From: Skermanella stibiiresistens SB22
GTDB lineage: Bacteria; Pseudomonadota; Alphaproteobacteria; Azospirillales; Azospirillaceae
Direction: 5' to 3'
NCBI RefSeq assembly: GCF_000576635.1
Contig: NZ_AVFL01000001.1
Coordinates: 310,001-374,000, forward strand
DNA: 64,000 nt
Made by a program: the position numbers and the translations under genes
The notes under the pieces: generated by a model
Database searches by the model: none
Told to the model about the DNA's origin: nothing
Seen by the model: the letters and a program-made list of their open reading frames with translations, nothing else
Shown: one piece after another, positions 42,388 through 50,924 of the stretch
How the letters are laid out: every line of letters starts with the position of its first letter
How positions within the stretch are numbered: position 1 is the stretch's first letter

Positions 42388-43410
42388 CTAGAACACCTTG
42401 GCGTATTCGGCGACGTTCGACTTGTCGAAGGTGAAGGGCTCCGACATGACGACGACGCCGTTCTCCCCGACTTTGACCTTGCCCATGCGGCCGGTGGGAA
42501 CCTCGTCGCCCGGCACGCCCTTGACGGTGCCTTTGACCAGATTGTACGCGATCTGGGTGGTCGTGTAGCCGAGGTCGATCGGGTTCCAGATCGCGAAGGA
42601 CTTGGTGGCCCCGGCCTCGACGGCGGCCTTCATCTCGGATGGCAGCCCCAATCCCGTCACGTGGACCTTGCCGACCAGGTTCTGGTCGGTCACCGCCTTG
42701 GCGGCGGCGACGATGCCGATCGAGGTCGGCGAGATGATGCCCTTCAGGTTGGGATAGGATTTGAACAGGCCCAGCGTCTCGCGATAGCTCTTGTCGGACT
42801 GGTCATCTCCATAGGCGGTGGTGACCAGTTTCATCTTGGCGTATTTCGGGTCCTTCAACTCGTCCTTCATGGCGGCGATCCAGTTGTTCTGGTTCGTCAT
42901 GGTGGATGCCGCGCTGAGGATGGCGAACTCGCCCTCTCCGCCCATGGCGTCGGCCATCATCTGGACCTGCTTGGCGCCGATCAGCTTGGTCTCGGAAGGA
43001 TCGACCTGGATGATGCGGCCCTCGGGCGCTATCGCGCTGTCGAAAGAGACGACGCGGATGCCGCGCTGCATGGCTCGCTTGGTGGCGGGGATCAGGGCGT
43101 TGGTGTCGTTGGCCGAGATGGCGATGGCGTCGACCCGCTGGGCGATCAGCGAGTTGATGATCTCGATCTGCCCCTCGGCGGTGGCGGAGGTCGGCCCGAC
43201 ATAGATGATCTCGACATTGCCAAGCTCCTTGGCGGCCTCGGTCCCGCCGTCGCGGACGGCGTCGAAGAAGCGGTTGCCCAGGTTCTTGACCAGGAACGCG
43301 ACCCTGACCTTTTCTTGCGCCTGGGAAATGGACGTGACGCCGCACAAGGTGATGGACGCGACGACCAAGGCCGCGGCCACCCCGCGGATGGCCGATAACG
43401 GACTGCTCAT
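42388..43410 (-). CDS. Sugar ABC transporter substrate-binding protein (RhaS-like)
   Basis: Periplasmic sugar-binding protein of 340 residues, type I fold. A signal peptide ends near SISQAQEK and is followed by VRVAFLVKNLGNRFFDAV, the hinge block RVDAIAISANDTNALIPAT and a C-terminal lobe with SFAIWNPIDLGYTTTQIAYN. It most resembles rhamnose/autoinducer-2 type binding proteins; the sugar is not certain. GGAGGAAT precedes the ATG. It is the first gene of the importer operon and starts 276 bases from the divergent alcohol dehydrogenase gene. No dedicated regulator is in view. Confidence 0.85.
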   Translation of the reverse strand: MSSPLSAIRGVAAALVVASITLCGVTSISQAQEKVRVAFLVKNLGNRFFDAVRDGGTEAAKELGNVEIIYVGPTSATAEGQIEIINSLIAQRVDAIAISANDTNALIPATKRAMQRGIRVVSFDSAIAPEGRIIQVDPSETKLIGAKQVQMMADAMGGEGEFAILSAASTMTNQNNWIAAMKDELKDPKYAKMKLVTTAYGDDQSDKSYRETLGLFKSYPNLKGIISPTSIGIVAAAKAVTDQNLVGKVHVTGLGLPSEMKAAVEAGATKSFAIWNPIDLGYTTTQIAYNLVKGTVKGVPGDEVPTGRMGKVKVGENGVVVMSEPFTFDKSNVAEYAKVF

Positions 43411-43686
43411 GGCTCGATTCCTCCCATTGGGACTGTTCTTGTTTTGCCACTTACGGTCACATCGTAACCGAGCCTGAAATCACTGGCGAATGCTCATTCG
43501 ATCGACATCCGTACCAAAGCCTTGCTCCGGCCCTTCCGACCGGAAGGTTTATACCCATCGAGTGGGGGGATGATGGGTGAGTGGGCCCGTTGAGGGTGTT
43601 TCCCATGGGACGGGGAGGGGACTCGGGGCCTTCCGGCGGCTCCGAGGCCAAGTTCACCGCATCCACATCGATAGGGAGGCAAAGTC

Positions 43687-44862
43687 ATGAAGGCCCTGGT
43701 CTGGCACGGCAAGGAGGACATCCGCTACGACACCGTCTCGGACCCCGAGATCGAGCATCCGCGCGACGCCATCGTCAAGGTGACCAGCTGCGCGATCTGC
43801 GGCTCCGACCTGCACCTGTTCCACAACTTCATCCCGGCGATGATGCCCGGCGACATCATGGGCCACGAGATGATGGGCGAGGTCGTCGAGGTCGGGAGTG
43901 GCGTCAACGGCCATCTCAAGAAGGGCGACCGGGTCGTCGTGCCGTTCACGATCATCTGCGGCGAGTGCGACCAGTGCAAGCGCGGCAATTTCTCGGTCTG
44001 CCAGAACTCCAACCGCAAGAAGCACTTGGCCGACAAGGTGTTTGGCCACGCCACCGCCGGTCTGTTCGGCTATACCCACCTGACCGGCGGCTATCCCGGA
44101 GGACAGGCCGAATACCTCCGCGTTCCCTTCGCCGACGCCACGCACATCAAGGTGCCCGACGGCATCCCGGACGAGAAGCTGCTGTTCCTGGGAGACATCT
44201 TCCCGACGGGCTGGCAGGCGGCCGTCCAATGCGACATCCAGCCGACCGACACCGTGGCGATCTGGGGCTGTGGTCCCGTCGGGCAGATGGCGATCCGAAG
44301 CGCCGTCCTGCTGGGCGCCCAGCGGGTCGTCGCGATCGACCGCGTGCCCGAGCGCCTGGAAATGGCCGAAGCCGGCGGTGCCATCACCATCAACTTCGAC
44401 GAGGAGAGCGTCGTCGAACGCCTCAACGAGCTGACCGGCGGCGAGGGGCCGGAGAAGTGCATCGACGCCGTGGGACTGGAAGCGCATGTGACGCCCTCGC
44501 TGCCCGACACGGTCTATGACCGGGCCAAGCAGATGGTGGGAATGGAGAGCGACCGGCCGCACGTGCTGCGCGAGATGATCTATGTCTGCCGGCCAGCCGG
44601 GGTGATCTCGATCCCCGGTGTCTACGGTGGGCTGGTCGACAAGATCCCGATGGGGCAGCTGATGAACAAGGGATTGACCATCCGCACCGGCCAGACCCAC
44701 GTCAACCGCTGGACCGACGACCTCCTGCGCCGCATCGAGGAGGGGCAGATCGATCCGTCCTTCGTCATCACGCACACCGTCAGCCTGGAGGAGGGCCCCG
44801 AGATGTACAAGGTCTTCCGCGACAAGCAGGACAGCTGCGTCAAGGTCGTCCTGAAACCCTGA
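43687..44862 (+). CDS. Zinc-dependent alcohol dehydrogenase (formaldehyde dehydrogenase-like)
   Basis: Medium-chain dehydrogenase of 391 residues. Catalytic zinc positions are Cys in [10 protein letters not shown] and the GHE block ([10 protein letters not shown]). The four structural-zinc cysteines are in [15 protein letters not shown], and the Rossmann motif is IWGCGPVG. A long insert between the cofactor domain and the C-terminus (around [18 protein letters not shown]) is typical of the glutathione-independent formaldehyde dehydrogenase-like group. AGGGAGG precedes the ATG. It heads a rightward block with a small membrane protein. Confidence 0.9.
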   Translation: MKALVWHGKEDIRYDTVSDPEIEHPRDAIVKVTSCAICGSDLHLFHNFIPAMMPGDIMGHEMMGEVVEVGSGVNGHLKKGDRVVVPFTIICGECDQCKRGNFSVCQNSNRKKHLADKVFGHATAGLFGYTHLTGGYPGGQAEYLRVPFADATHIKVPDGIPDEKLLFLGDIFPTGWQAAVQCDIQPTDTVAIWGCGPVGQMAIRSAVLLGAQRVVAIDRVPERLEMAEAGGAITINFDEESVVERLNELTGGEGPEKCIDAVGLEAHVTPSLPDTVYDRAKQMVGMESDRPHVLREMIYVCRPAGVISIPGVYGGLVDKIPMGQLMNKGLTIRTGQTHVNRWTDDLLRRIEEGQIDPSFVITHTVSLEEGPEMYKVFRDKQDSCVKVVLKP

Positions 44863-44893
44863 GATCCGGACCATGAGATTTGGGAGTAAGGTC

Positions 44894-45487
44894 ATGAATT
44901 ATCTTTCCAACATCGCCCGGTCCGAGGGCGACCCCAAGGTCATCCGCTCCGGTCCCAGTTCGCTGGGCTCCTCCGACCGCTTGGCCAAGGGGCTCGGTTG
45001 GTTCAGCATAGGCCTTGGTCTCGCCGGACTGATCGCGCCAAGGCGCATCACCCGCTCGCTCGGCATGGAGGGGCAAGAGGCCATCGTGCGGGCGTTCGGC
45101 GCCCGGGAGATCGGCACCGGCATCGTCTCGCTGTCGGTGGACAAACGGCTGGGGCTGTGGAGCCGCGTGGCCGGCGACGCCCTCGACATCGCCACCCTGA
45201 CGGCGGCGATGGGGCGGGACAACCCGAAGCGGGACAATGTCCAACTGGCGCTGGCCATGGTGCTCGGCGTGACGGCGCTCGACGTGATCGGCGCGCGGGC
45301 GTTGGGCTCCAGGCATGAGTATGGTCGGGGCGAACGGCGCTCCTACCGCGACCGCTCGGGATTCCCGAAGGGCATCCAGGCGGCACGGGGCATGGCCAGG
45401 GACTTCGGGACCCCATCCGAACCGCGCGCCATGCCAACGCTCGCCTCGGTGTCGGAACCCGCCCCACCCAGGCAAGCCCTGACGTAG
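44894..45487 (+). CDS. Small predicted membrane protein (cyclase-dehydrase-like annotation group)
   Basis: 197 residues. Two or three weakly hydrophobic helices (about 30-50 GLGWFSIGLGLAGLIAPRRI, about 100-125) flank a conserved-looking FGAREIGTGIVSL block. Proteins with this pattern are often labelled cyclase dehydrase, but enzymatic function is unproven. The ATG at 44894 was chosen over 44873 because GGGAGTAAGG lies just before it. The C-terminal 60 residues are charged and low-complexity. It follows the alcohol dehydrogenase closely. Confidence 0.6.
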   Translation: MNYLSNIARSEGDPKVIRSGPSSLGSSDRLAKGLGWFSIGLGLAGLIAPRRITRSLGMEGQEAIVRAFGAREIGTGIVSLSVDKRLGLWSRVAGDALDIATLTAAMGRDNPKRDNVQLALAMVLGVTALDVIGARALGSRHEYGRGERRSYRDRSGFPKGIQAARGMARDFGTPSEPRAMPTLASVSEPAPPRQALT

Positions 45488-45538
45488 CGACCTGACGGAC
45501 CGGCTTGTGCGGTCCTCCCCGCCAGACGATGATGGGCC

Positions 45539-45576
45539 GCCGCGGAACCGGGCAATTTCCAGTCCGGTTCCGCGGC
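45539..45576. promoter_or_regulatory. Perfect 13-bp inverted repeat upstream of a secreted hydrolase
   Basis: Arms GCCGCGGAACCGG (45539-45551) and CCGGTTCCGCGGC (45564-45576), 12-base loop. No T-run follows. It also contains GGAAC, 17 bases, GGTT (45544-45569), resembling an EcfG promoter; the overlap may be chance. It is either a terminator of the upstream gene or a regulatory element. Confidence 0.4.
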
Positions 45577-45612
45577 AGAAAAAACCCGCATCGGGAAAAA
45601 AGGGAGGACGCC

Positions 45613-46683
45613 ATGACAAGCCTGAGAACGTTGATGGGTGCCGCGGCGGCGGCACTGTTGTTCACCGCGCTGTTCACCACCGCCCACGCCGCCGACTATC
45701 CGGCGCCGAAGGAAGCCACCTACGTCGTCAAGGATTTCCGGTTCCACACCGGCGAGGTGATGCCGGAACTGCGGCTGCACTACCGGACGATCGGCGAGCC
45801 CACCGGCCAGCCGGTCGTGATGCTGCACGGCACGGGAGGCTCCGGCGCCAGCATGCTGACGCCCGACTTCGCCGGCGAGTTGTTCGGCGCCGGCCAGCCG
45901 CTGGACGCGCGCAAATACTTCATCATCCTGCCCGACGCGATCGGGCACGGCAAATCCTCCAAGCCATCGGACGGGCTGCGGGCCAAGTTCCCCAAATACA
46001 GTTCCGAGGACATGGTCGACGGGCAGTACCGGCTGATCACCGAGGGACTGGGGCTGAAGCGTGTGCGCCTCGTCATGGGCAATTCGATGGGCGGCATGCA
46101 CACGTGGATCTGGGGCGGCAAGTATCCCGACGCGATGGACGCGCTGGTGCCGATGGCCTCGCAGCCGACCGAGATGGCGGCCCGCAACTGGATGCTGCGG
46201 CGGCTGATGATCGAGATGATCCGGCAGGACCCCGGCTATGCCAACGGCGACTACGCCGAGCAGCCGAAATCGATGAGGCTGGCCAATGTCTTCTACGCCA
46301 CGGCCACCAGCGGCGGCACGCTGGCCTATCAGATGCTCGCCCCGACCCGCGCGATGGCGGACAAGATGGTCGAGGACCGGCTGGCGGTCAATTTCAACGC
46401 CGACGCCAACGACTTCATCTACGCCTGGGAGTCCTCGGGCGGCTACAACCCCACCCAGTTGCTGGAGCGCATCACCGCCCCGTTGCTCTTCATCAACGCC
46501 GCCGACGACGAGCGCAATCCGCCGGAGACCGGCGTCACCGAACTGGCGATGACCCATGTCAAGAACGGCCGCCTGTTCCTGATTCCCGCCAGCGACGAGA
46601 CGCGCGGCCATGGCACGACCGCCATGGCGCGGTTCTACGCGGACGAGCTGGGAGCGTTCCTGGCGAAGGTGCCCGAGAACTGA
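45613..46683 (+). CDS. Secreted alpha/beta hydrolase (homoserine-acetyltransferase-like fold)
   Basis: 356 residues from an ATG with GGAGGAC just upstream. The signal peptide (MTSLRTLMGAAAAALLFTAL, cleavage near AHAADYP) sends it to the periplasm. The alpha/beta-hydrolase fold has oxyanion block VVMLHGTGGSG, nucleophile elbow MGNSMGGMH (Ser), Asp region INAADDERNPP and His in DETRGHGTTA. Sequence around YRTIG and the GNSMGG elbow recall the MetX acyltransferase family, but secretion argues for an esterase-type role. Substrate unknown. Confidence 0.82.
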   Translation: MTSLRTLMGAAAAALLFTALFTTAHAADYPAPKEATYVVKDFRFHTGEVMPELRLHYRTIGEPTGQPVVMLHGTGGSGASMLTPDFAGELFGAGQPLDARKYFIILPDAIGHGKSSKPSDGLRAKFPKYSSEDMVDGQYRLITEGLGLKRVRLVMGNSMGGMHTWIWGGKYPDAMDALVPMASQPTEMAARNWMLRRLMIEMIRQDPGYANGDYAEQPKSMRLANVFYATATSGGTLAYQMLAPTRAMADKMVEDRLAVNFNADANDFIYAWESSGGYNPTQLLERITAPLLFINAADDERNPPETGVTELAMTHVKNGRLFLIPASDETRGHGTTAMARFYADELGAFLAKVPEN

Positions 46684-46684
46684 C

Positions 46685-47131
46685 CTAGCCGTCAGGGATT
46701 TTCGGCGTCCTAGCCACCGCGGGGTCAACGATCGGCGGGATGCTGGCGACCAGTGCCGCCAATTCATCCTCGTTTTCCAGATCGTGGTCGAACGGGGCGG
46801 CGAAGATCCTGACGCGAGCCGCCTCGTCGGCGCCTCCAGGACCCACCACCGCGATGACCGCTCCGGTGGTGGGCTTGATCTCCTGATCGCACAGCCGCGC
46901 CGTCAGCAGGACGCCGGTGACGACCTCCAGGACGAAGGCCTTGCCGTCGCGGGCCAGCAATCTCTGGAGGAGCCGGCGGCCATCGGCCTCCTGATTGCGG
47001 TACAAGCCGGGAGCCATCAGCTGGCGGCAGATGCCGTTCAGCACGCGGAGCCGCATCGGAACCACCTCGGCGACGGCGCCGTCGGCTTTCAGCAGGATGG
47101 CTCCGACCACGATCATGGGGTTCAGCTTCAT
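46685..47131 (-). CDS. Hypothetical protein
   Basis: 148 residues, not recognised. Codon third positions are strongly G/C, supporting a real gene. It begins MKLNPMIVVGAILLKADGAV and has a central RDGKAFVLEVVTGVLLTARL block. There is no signal peptide or clear membrane helix. It converges with the secreted hydrolase with one base between stops, and is divergent from the receiver-domain gene with 177 bases between starts. No good ribosome binding site is seen, so the start is uncertain. Confidence 0.5.
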   Translation of the reverse strand: MKLNPMIVVGAILLKADGAVAEVVPMRLRVLNGICRQLMAPGLYRNQEADGRRLLQRLLARDGKAFVLEVVTGVLLTARLCDQEIKPTTGAVIAVVGPGGADEAARVRIFAAPFDHDLENEDELAALVASIPPIVDPAVARTPKIPDG

Positions 47132-47308
47132 GGCGGCGGCGATGTCTCTGGTGGGGTTGTCTCCGGCTGGCTGGGAGAGGTCCAGCGGTGAACGCGCGAG
47201 ATCGCCATCCGTGCCGGAGCCATCCGTTCCCGAATTGGCCTGACCTCAGTAATTCCTTAATCAAGTTTATGTCACCATCCTGGAAACGATTTGCAGGATG
47301 AGCCGCCC

Positions 47309-47731
47309 ATGTCCGCCGCCTTGAAGGCCGCACCCAGCGCGGAACGCACCGCGAGCCCTCGCATCCTGGTTTGCGAGGACGATCCCCTGATCGCCATGGG
47401 GTGGACGGAGATGCTGATCGACGCCGGCTACGAGGTGGTCGGCCCCGCCTACACCGCGGAGAAGGCGCTGGAACTGGCCTATCAGGACCTGCCCAGCCTG
47501 GCCCTGATCGACATCGACCTTGGCGGCATCATCGATGGCATCTCGGTCGCCGCCGAACTGGGTCCGATCGGCGTGCCCGTCATCTTCATCACCGGCAATT
47601 ACCAGCGGGCGCCGCTGGAAGGCCGCGAATACGCCACGGACATCCTGATCAAACCGGTCACCGAGGATACGGTGCTGGATTCGGTGAACGCCATCCTGCG
47701 GGATGGGGGCGCGCGGGACTGGAGGCGCTGA
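47309..47731 (+). CDS. Stand-alone response-regulator receiver domain
   Basis: 140 residues comprising one receiver domain with no output domain. Acidic pair VCEDDPLI, phospho-acceptor Asp in LALIDIDLGG, the Thr in VIFITGN and the Lys in ILIKPVT are all present, so it should be phosphorylatable. An N-terminal extension of about 20 residues is low-complexity. A TTG at 47291 gives a longer frame, but the ATG has AGGATGAG upstream. No histidine kinase is adjacent; a phosphorelay or chemotaxis-type partner must be elsewhere. Confidence 0.85.
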   Translation: MSAALKAAPSAERTASPRILVCEDDPLIAMGWTEMLIDAGYEVVGPAYTAEKALELAYQDLPSLALIDIDLGGIIDGISVAAELGPIGVPVIFITGNYQRAPLEGREYATDILIKPVTEDTVLDSVNAILRDGGARDWRR

Positions 47732-48175
47732 AGTTTCAACGAGGATGCGGGCGCTAGGTCAAGTCGCAACTGCTCTGGATACAGCTGTCCAACTGTCTTG
47801 TTTGCTCTCAAGCCCGACCCTTGCAGCGTCTCACGATCTAGAAAGTCAGTCTAGTCAAGGCGGCACTTAGAGCGTCTAACATAACCTGCGTTCACGCAAT
47901 AAAATCAACTGCTTAGATGTTGGCGGCTAGGGTTATGATAGGTGCTCTTACCACTCAACGTCACCAGCGCAATCAGAGACATGAAAAAAGAAGCTTGTCA
48001 TGTTCCCGGCTCCCCTCGGGTGCATGATGGGCTTTCTCGTGTTCGGTAAGTCGTGCCCAGCGCGACATGATGGTGCTGAAGGCGATAGAGGCAGAGGGAA
48101 ACGTGTCACCCCAGCCCCCGAAAAGCCCTTTTAAGAACCCTTACAAATCAGCATTTTAGAAGGCGCTAGGGCTCA
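47732..48175. other. Gene-free region downstream of tRNA-Ser
   Basis: About 440 bases, visibly richer in A/T than the surroundings, with no open frame of coding character and no recognised RNA. It adjoins the 3' end of the tRNA, a common integration site, but no second copy of the tRNA end was found within the window. Confidence 0.5.
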
Positions 48176-48265
48176 TGGCGGAGGGAGCGGGATTCGAACC
48201 CGCGATACCATTTCTGGTATACACACTTTCCAGGCGTGCGCCTTCAACCACTCGGCCACCCCTCC
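48176..48265 (-). tRNA. tRNA-Ser (anticodon GGA)
   Basis: Read on the minus strand, the RNA starts GGAGGGGTGGCCGAGTGG. It has anticodon GGA in CTGGAAAGTG and a long class II variable arm (TATACCAGAAATGGTAT). The T arm is GGGTTCGAATCCC, and the gene ends in an encoded CCA. The acceptor stem pairs fully with one G-U. Confidence 0.95.
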
Positions 48266-48412
48266 GTAAGGCGGCGATAGATACTGAAGCGCGGGGGAGG
48301 ATTCAAGTGATTCGTTCACGTCGGCTCCCACTAATGTGAACGGGGGCTCCGTTGCGTCCGGCGGGGCGGCGGCGCATGTTGGTTGGTGGTGACAATCAGG
48401 CGTGAGGGTGGA

Positions 48413-48766
48413 GTGGTCGTCTTGAGGGTGATTGGCGCGGTCCTGCTGGTGGCGGGGCTGGCGGCGCTGGGGTGGGATCTGTGGCGGTGGAGCCAGATCG
48501 CCGGGGTCGAGGGCGGCCTTCATCTGACCGCCGCCGGGGAGCTGTGGTACGGCCTGCATCCCGGCAGCCTCAACCTGACGCAGGCGGTGGTGCAGCGCTA
48601 CCTGTCGCCCAGCCTGTGGGACCCGGCGCTGGTCACCATCCTGCTGTGGCCGGCGGCGTTGGTCCTGGCGGTGCCGGGGATCGTCCTGCTGGCGCTGGGG
48701 TCGATCAGGCGCTCCGGCTCCCACTCCGGCTCGCGGTCCCGCTCCCACAACCACTCCCGCTTCTGA
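48413..48766 (+). CDS. Hypothetical small membrane protein
   Basis: 117 residues from a GTG at 48413; a TTG at 48383 gives 10 more. Two membrane helices are evident (about 4-22, RVIGAVLLVAGLAALGWDLW, and about 72-95, ILLWPAALVLAVPGIVLLAL). Between them lies a conserved-looking GELWYGLHPGSLNLTQAVVQ loop. The C-terminus is a Ser/Arg/His repeat tail. Its last 62 bases overlap, in the opposite sense, the end of the alpha/beta hydrolase gene. Function unknown. Confidence 0.6.
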   Translation: MVVLRVIGAVLLVAGLAALGWDLWRWSQIAGVEGGLHLTAAGELWYGLHPGSLNLTQAVVQRYLSPSLWDPALVTILLWPAALVLAVPGIVLLALGSIRRSGSHSGSRSRSHNHSRF

Positions 48767-49523
48767 CGCCGTCCAGCAGATCGCCGACGGTGCGGCACAA
48801 CAGCGCGATGTCCTGGTCGCGCGACAGGCGGTGGTCGCCGTCCTTGATCAGCGTGATCCTGACATCGTCGCCCGCCAGGCGCTCGGCGATCCGCTGGCTG
48901 GTCCGCCACGGCACGTCGGCGTCGCGCATGCCGTGCAGCAGGCGGGTGGGGCAGGTCAGCGGGATCGGCGCGCGCAGCAGGAGATGGTCACGGCCATCCT
49001 CGATCAGGCGGCGGGTGTAGGGATAAGGGTCGCCATAGTCCGAGGGCTTCAGCAGCGCGCCGGTTTCCAGCAGGGTAGCGCGGTCGTCCTCGTCCAGTGT
49101 GGACCAGATCAGGTCCTCGGTGAAGTCGGGGGCCGCCGCGATGCCGACCAGTCCCGCGACGCGGTCGGGGCGGGCCAAGGCCGTCAGCAGCATGATCCAG
49201 CCGCCCATGGAGGAACCGACCACGATCTGCGGGCCGCTCGTCAGTTGGTCGAACACCGCCAGGGCGTCGGCCGCCCACAACCCGATCGAGCCCTCGTCGA
49301 ACCGGCCGCTCGACGTCCCATGGCCCTGATAGTCGAACCGGACGAAGGCCGCGCCGCGGTCGCGGCAGAAGCTTTCCAGGGCAACCGCCTTGGTCCCCGT
49401 CATGTCGGATTTGAAGCCTCCCATGAAGATGACGCCGGGAGTGCTTCCTTCCACGCGTCGATAGGCTATGGTGGCGCCTTCACGCGCCAAGGTATTTTCA
49501 GGCGATGCGGTCAGATCGGTCAT
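48705..49523 (-). CDS. Alpha/beta hydrolase
   Basis: 272 residues, cytosolic. Seen are VIFMGGFKSDMTGTKA (oxyanion region), FVRFDYQGHGTSSG, nucleophile elbow IVVGSSMGGWI (Ser), Asp in HGMRDADVPW and His in IKDGDHRLS. It belongs to the group of serine hydrolases related to palmitoyl-thioesterase ABHD10. The start is either 49523 or 49538; both abut the start of the divergent glycosyltransferase. The C-terminal tail is a Gly/Ser/Arg repeat overlapping the convergent membrane-protein gene. Confidence 0.85.
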   Translation of the reverse strand: MTDLTASPENTLAREGATIAYRRVEGSTPGVIFMGGFKSDMTGTKAVALESFCRDRGAAFVRFDYQGHGTSSGRFDEGSIGLWAADALAVFDQLTSGPQIVVGSSMGGWIMLLTALARPDRVAGLVGIAAAPDFTEDLIWSTLDEDDRATLLETGALLKPSDYGDPYPYTRRLIEDGRDHLLLRAPIPLTCPTRLLHGMRDADVPWRTSQRIAERLAGDDVRITLIKDGDHRLSRDQDIALLCRTVGDLLDGVRSGSGCGSGTASRSGSRSA

Positions 49524-49536
49524 ATCGAAAGATTCC

Positions 49537-50832
49537 ATGAGCGGGGCAAAGAACACTACCACGGCGGGCCACGACGGCAACCTGGACCTGGGGGCGGATT
49601 CGAGCCGGAACCTCGGGCCGGATCGGGACGCGCCGGTATCCGCGCCGGCCAAGGCTCCCGGGCGTCCGGTCGTGCTCCAGGTGCTGCCGGCGCTGGTGAC
49701 GGGCGGGGCGGAGCGGGGCGCCATCGACGTGGCGGCGGCGCTCCGCAACGCGGGGGGAACGCCGCTGGTGGCGTCGGCCGGCGGTCCCATGGCGCGAGAG
49801 TTGGAGCGCTGGCGCGTGCCGCACATCACGCTGCCGCTCGACAGCAAGAACCCGCTCGTCATGTGGCGCAACGTCAACCGGCTGAGCCGGATCATCCGCG
49901 AGCACGGCGTCGACATCGTCCATGCCCGCAGCCGGGCGCCGGCCTGGAGCGCGCTGGCGGCGGCGCGGCGGACGGGGGTGCCGTTCATGACCACCTTCCA
50001 CGCGCCCTATAACTTCAAGGGCGAGTCGAAGCGGTTCTACAACTCGGTGATGGCGCGCGGCGACCGGGTGATCGCCATCTCGGAATTCATCCGCGACCAT
50101 ATCCTCGCCAGCTACCAGATCGATCCCGACACCATCCGGGTCATCCACCGCGGCATCGACACCAACAGCTTCTCCCCCGACAAGGTCAGTCCGGAGCGGG
50201 TGATCCAGCTGGCGCGCGCGTGGCGGCTGCCCGACGGCCATCAGGTGATCATGCTGCCGGGCCGGCTGACCCGCTGGAAGGGGCAGACCGTCCTGATCGA
50301 CGCGCTCGCCAAGCTGGGCCGCCAGGATGTCTGCTGTCTGATGGTCGGCTCCGACCAGGGCCGCACGGGATACAGCCAGGAGTTGGAGGCGCAAGCCAAG
50401 CGGCTGGGTTTGGGGAGCGTCGTCCGGCTGGTCGATCACTGCGACGACATGGCGGCGGCCTATATGCTGGCCGACGTGGTGGTTTCCGCGTCCAGCGACC
50501 CGGAGGCGTTCGGCCGGGTCATCGTCGAGGCGCAGGCCATGGGCCGGCCGGTGATCGTCACCAACCACGGCGCCGTGCGTGAGACCGTGGTGGCCGGGGA
50601 GACCGCCTGGGTGGTGCCGCCCAACGACCCGGACGCGCTGGCCGACGCCCTGGGCGACGCGCTGTCGCTCGACGCCGGGCAGCGGGAGATCCTGGGCGAG
50701 CGCGCCATGGCCTATGTCAACAGCCGCTTCACCCGCGATCGCATGTGCCGGGACACTCTGGCGGTCTATGGCGAGTTGCTGGCGGAACGTCAGGCCAGTC
50801 GTGGGGAGCCAGGGCCGGCAGGCGGGGAATAG
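49537..50832 (+). CDS. Glycosyltransferase family 4
   Basis: 431 residues, GT-B fold. An N-terminal disordered stretch of about 40 residues precedes the acceptor domain, which starts VVLQVLPALVTGGAERGAID. The donor domain has IMLPGRLTRWKGQTVLIDAL and the E-x7-E motif in DPEAFGRVIVEAQAMGRPVI. The GGAERG loop is typical of transferases for lipopolysaccharide or capsule sugars. The ATG lies 13 bases from the divergent hydrolase start. No other surface-polysaccharide gene is adjacent; donor and acceptor sugars are unknown. Confidence 0.85.
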   Translation: MSGAKNTTTAGHDGNLDLGADSSRNLGPDRDAPVSAPAKAPGRPVVLQVLPALVTGGAERGAIDVAAALRNAGGTPLVASAGGPMARELERWRVPHITLPLDSKNPLVMWRNVNRLSRIIREHGVDIVHARSRAPAWSALAAARRTGVPFMTTFHAPYNFKGESKRFYNSVMARGDRVIAISEFIRDHILASYQIDPDTIRVIHRGIDTNSFSPDKVSPERVIQLARAWRLPDGHQVIMLPGRLTRWKGQTVLIDALAKLGRQDVCCLMVGSDQGRTGYSQELEAQAKRLGLGSVVRLVDHCDDMAAAYMLADVVVSASSDPEAFGRVIVEAQAMGRPVIVTNHGAVRETVVAGETAWVVPPNDPDALADALGDALSLDAGQREILGERAMAYVNSRFTRDRMCRDTLAVYGELLAERQASRGEPGPAGGE

Positions 50833-50924
50833 GCCCTTCGGCCAGCGGAAAGGCCCGCCAAGCTTGACTCGACCGGCAATGCGCATAGAGTGCGCTCTCT
50901 TCCTTCGGATGATTGCTTTTTACG

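Noticed and set aside
47732-48175. Integrated element at tRNA-Ser
   Set aside because: No integrase, no direct repeat of the tRNA 3' end and no coding remnant could be identified; only raised A/T content.
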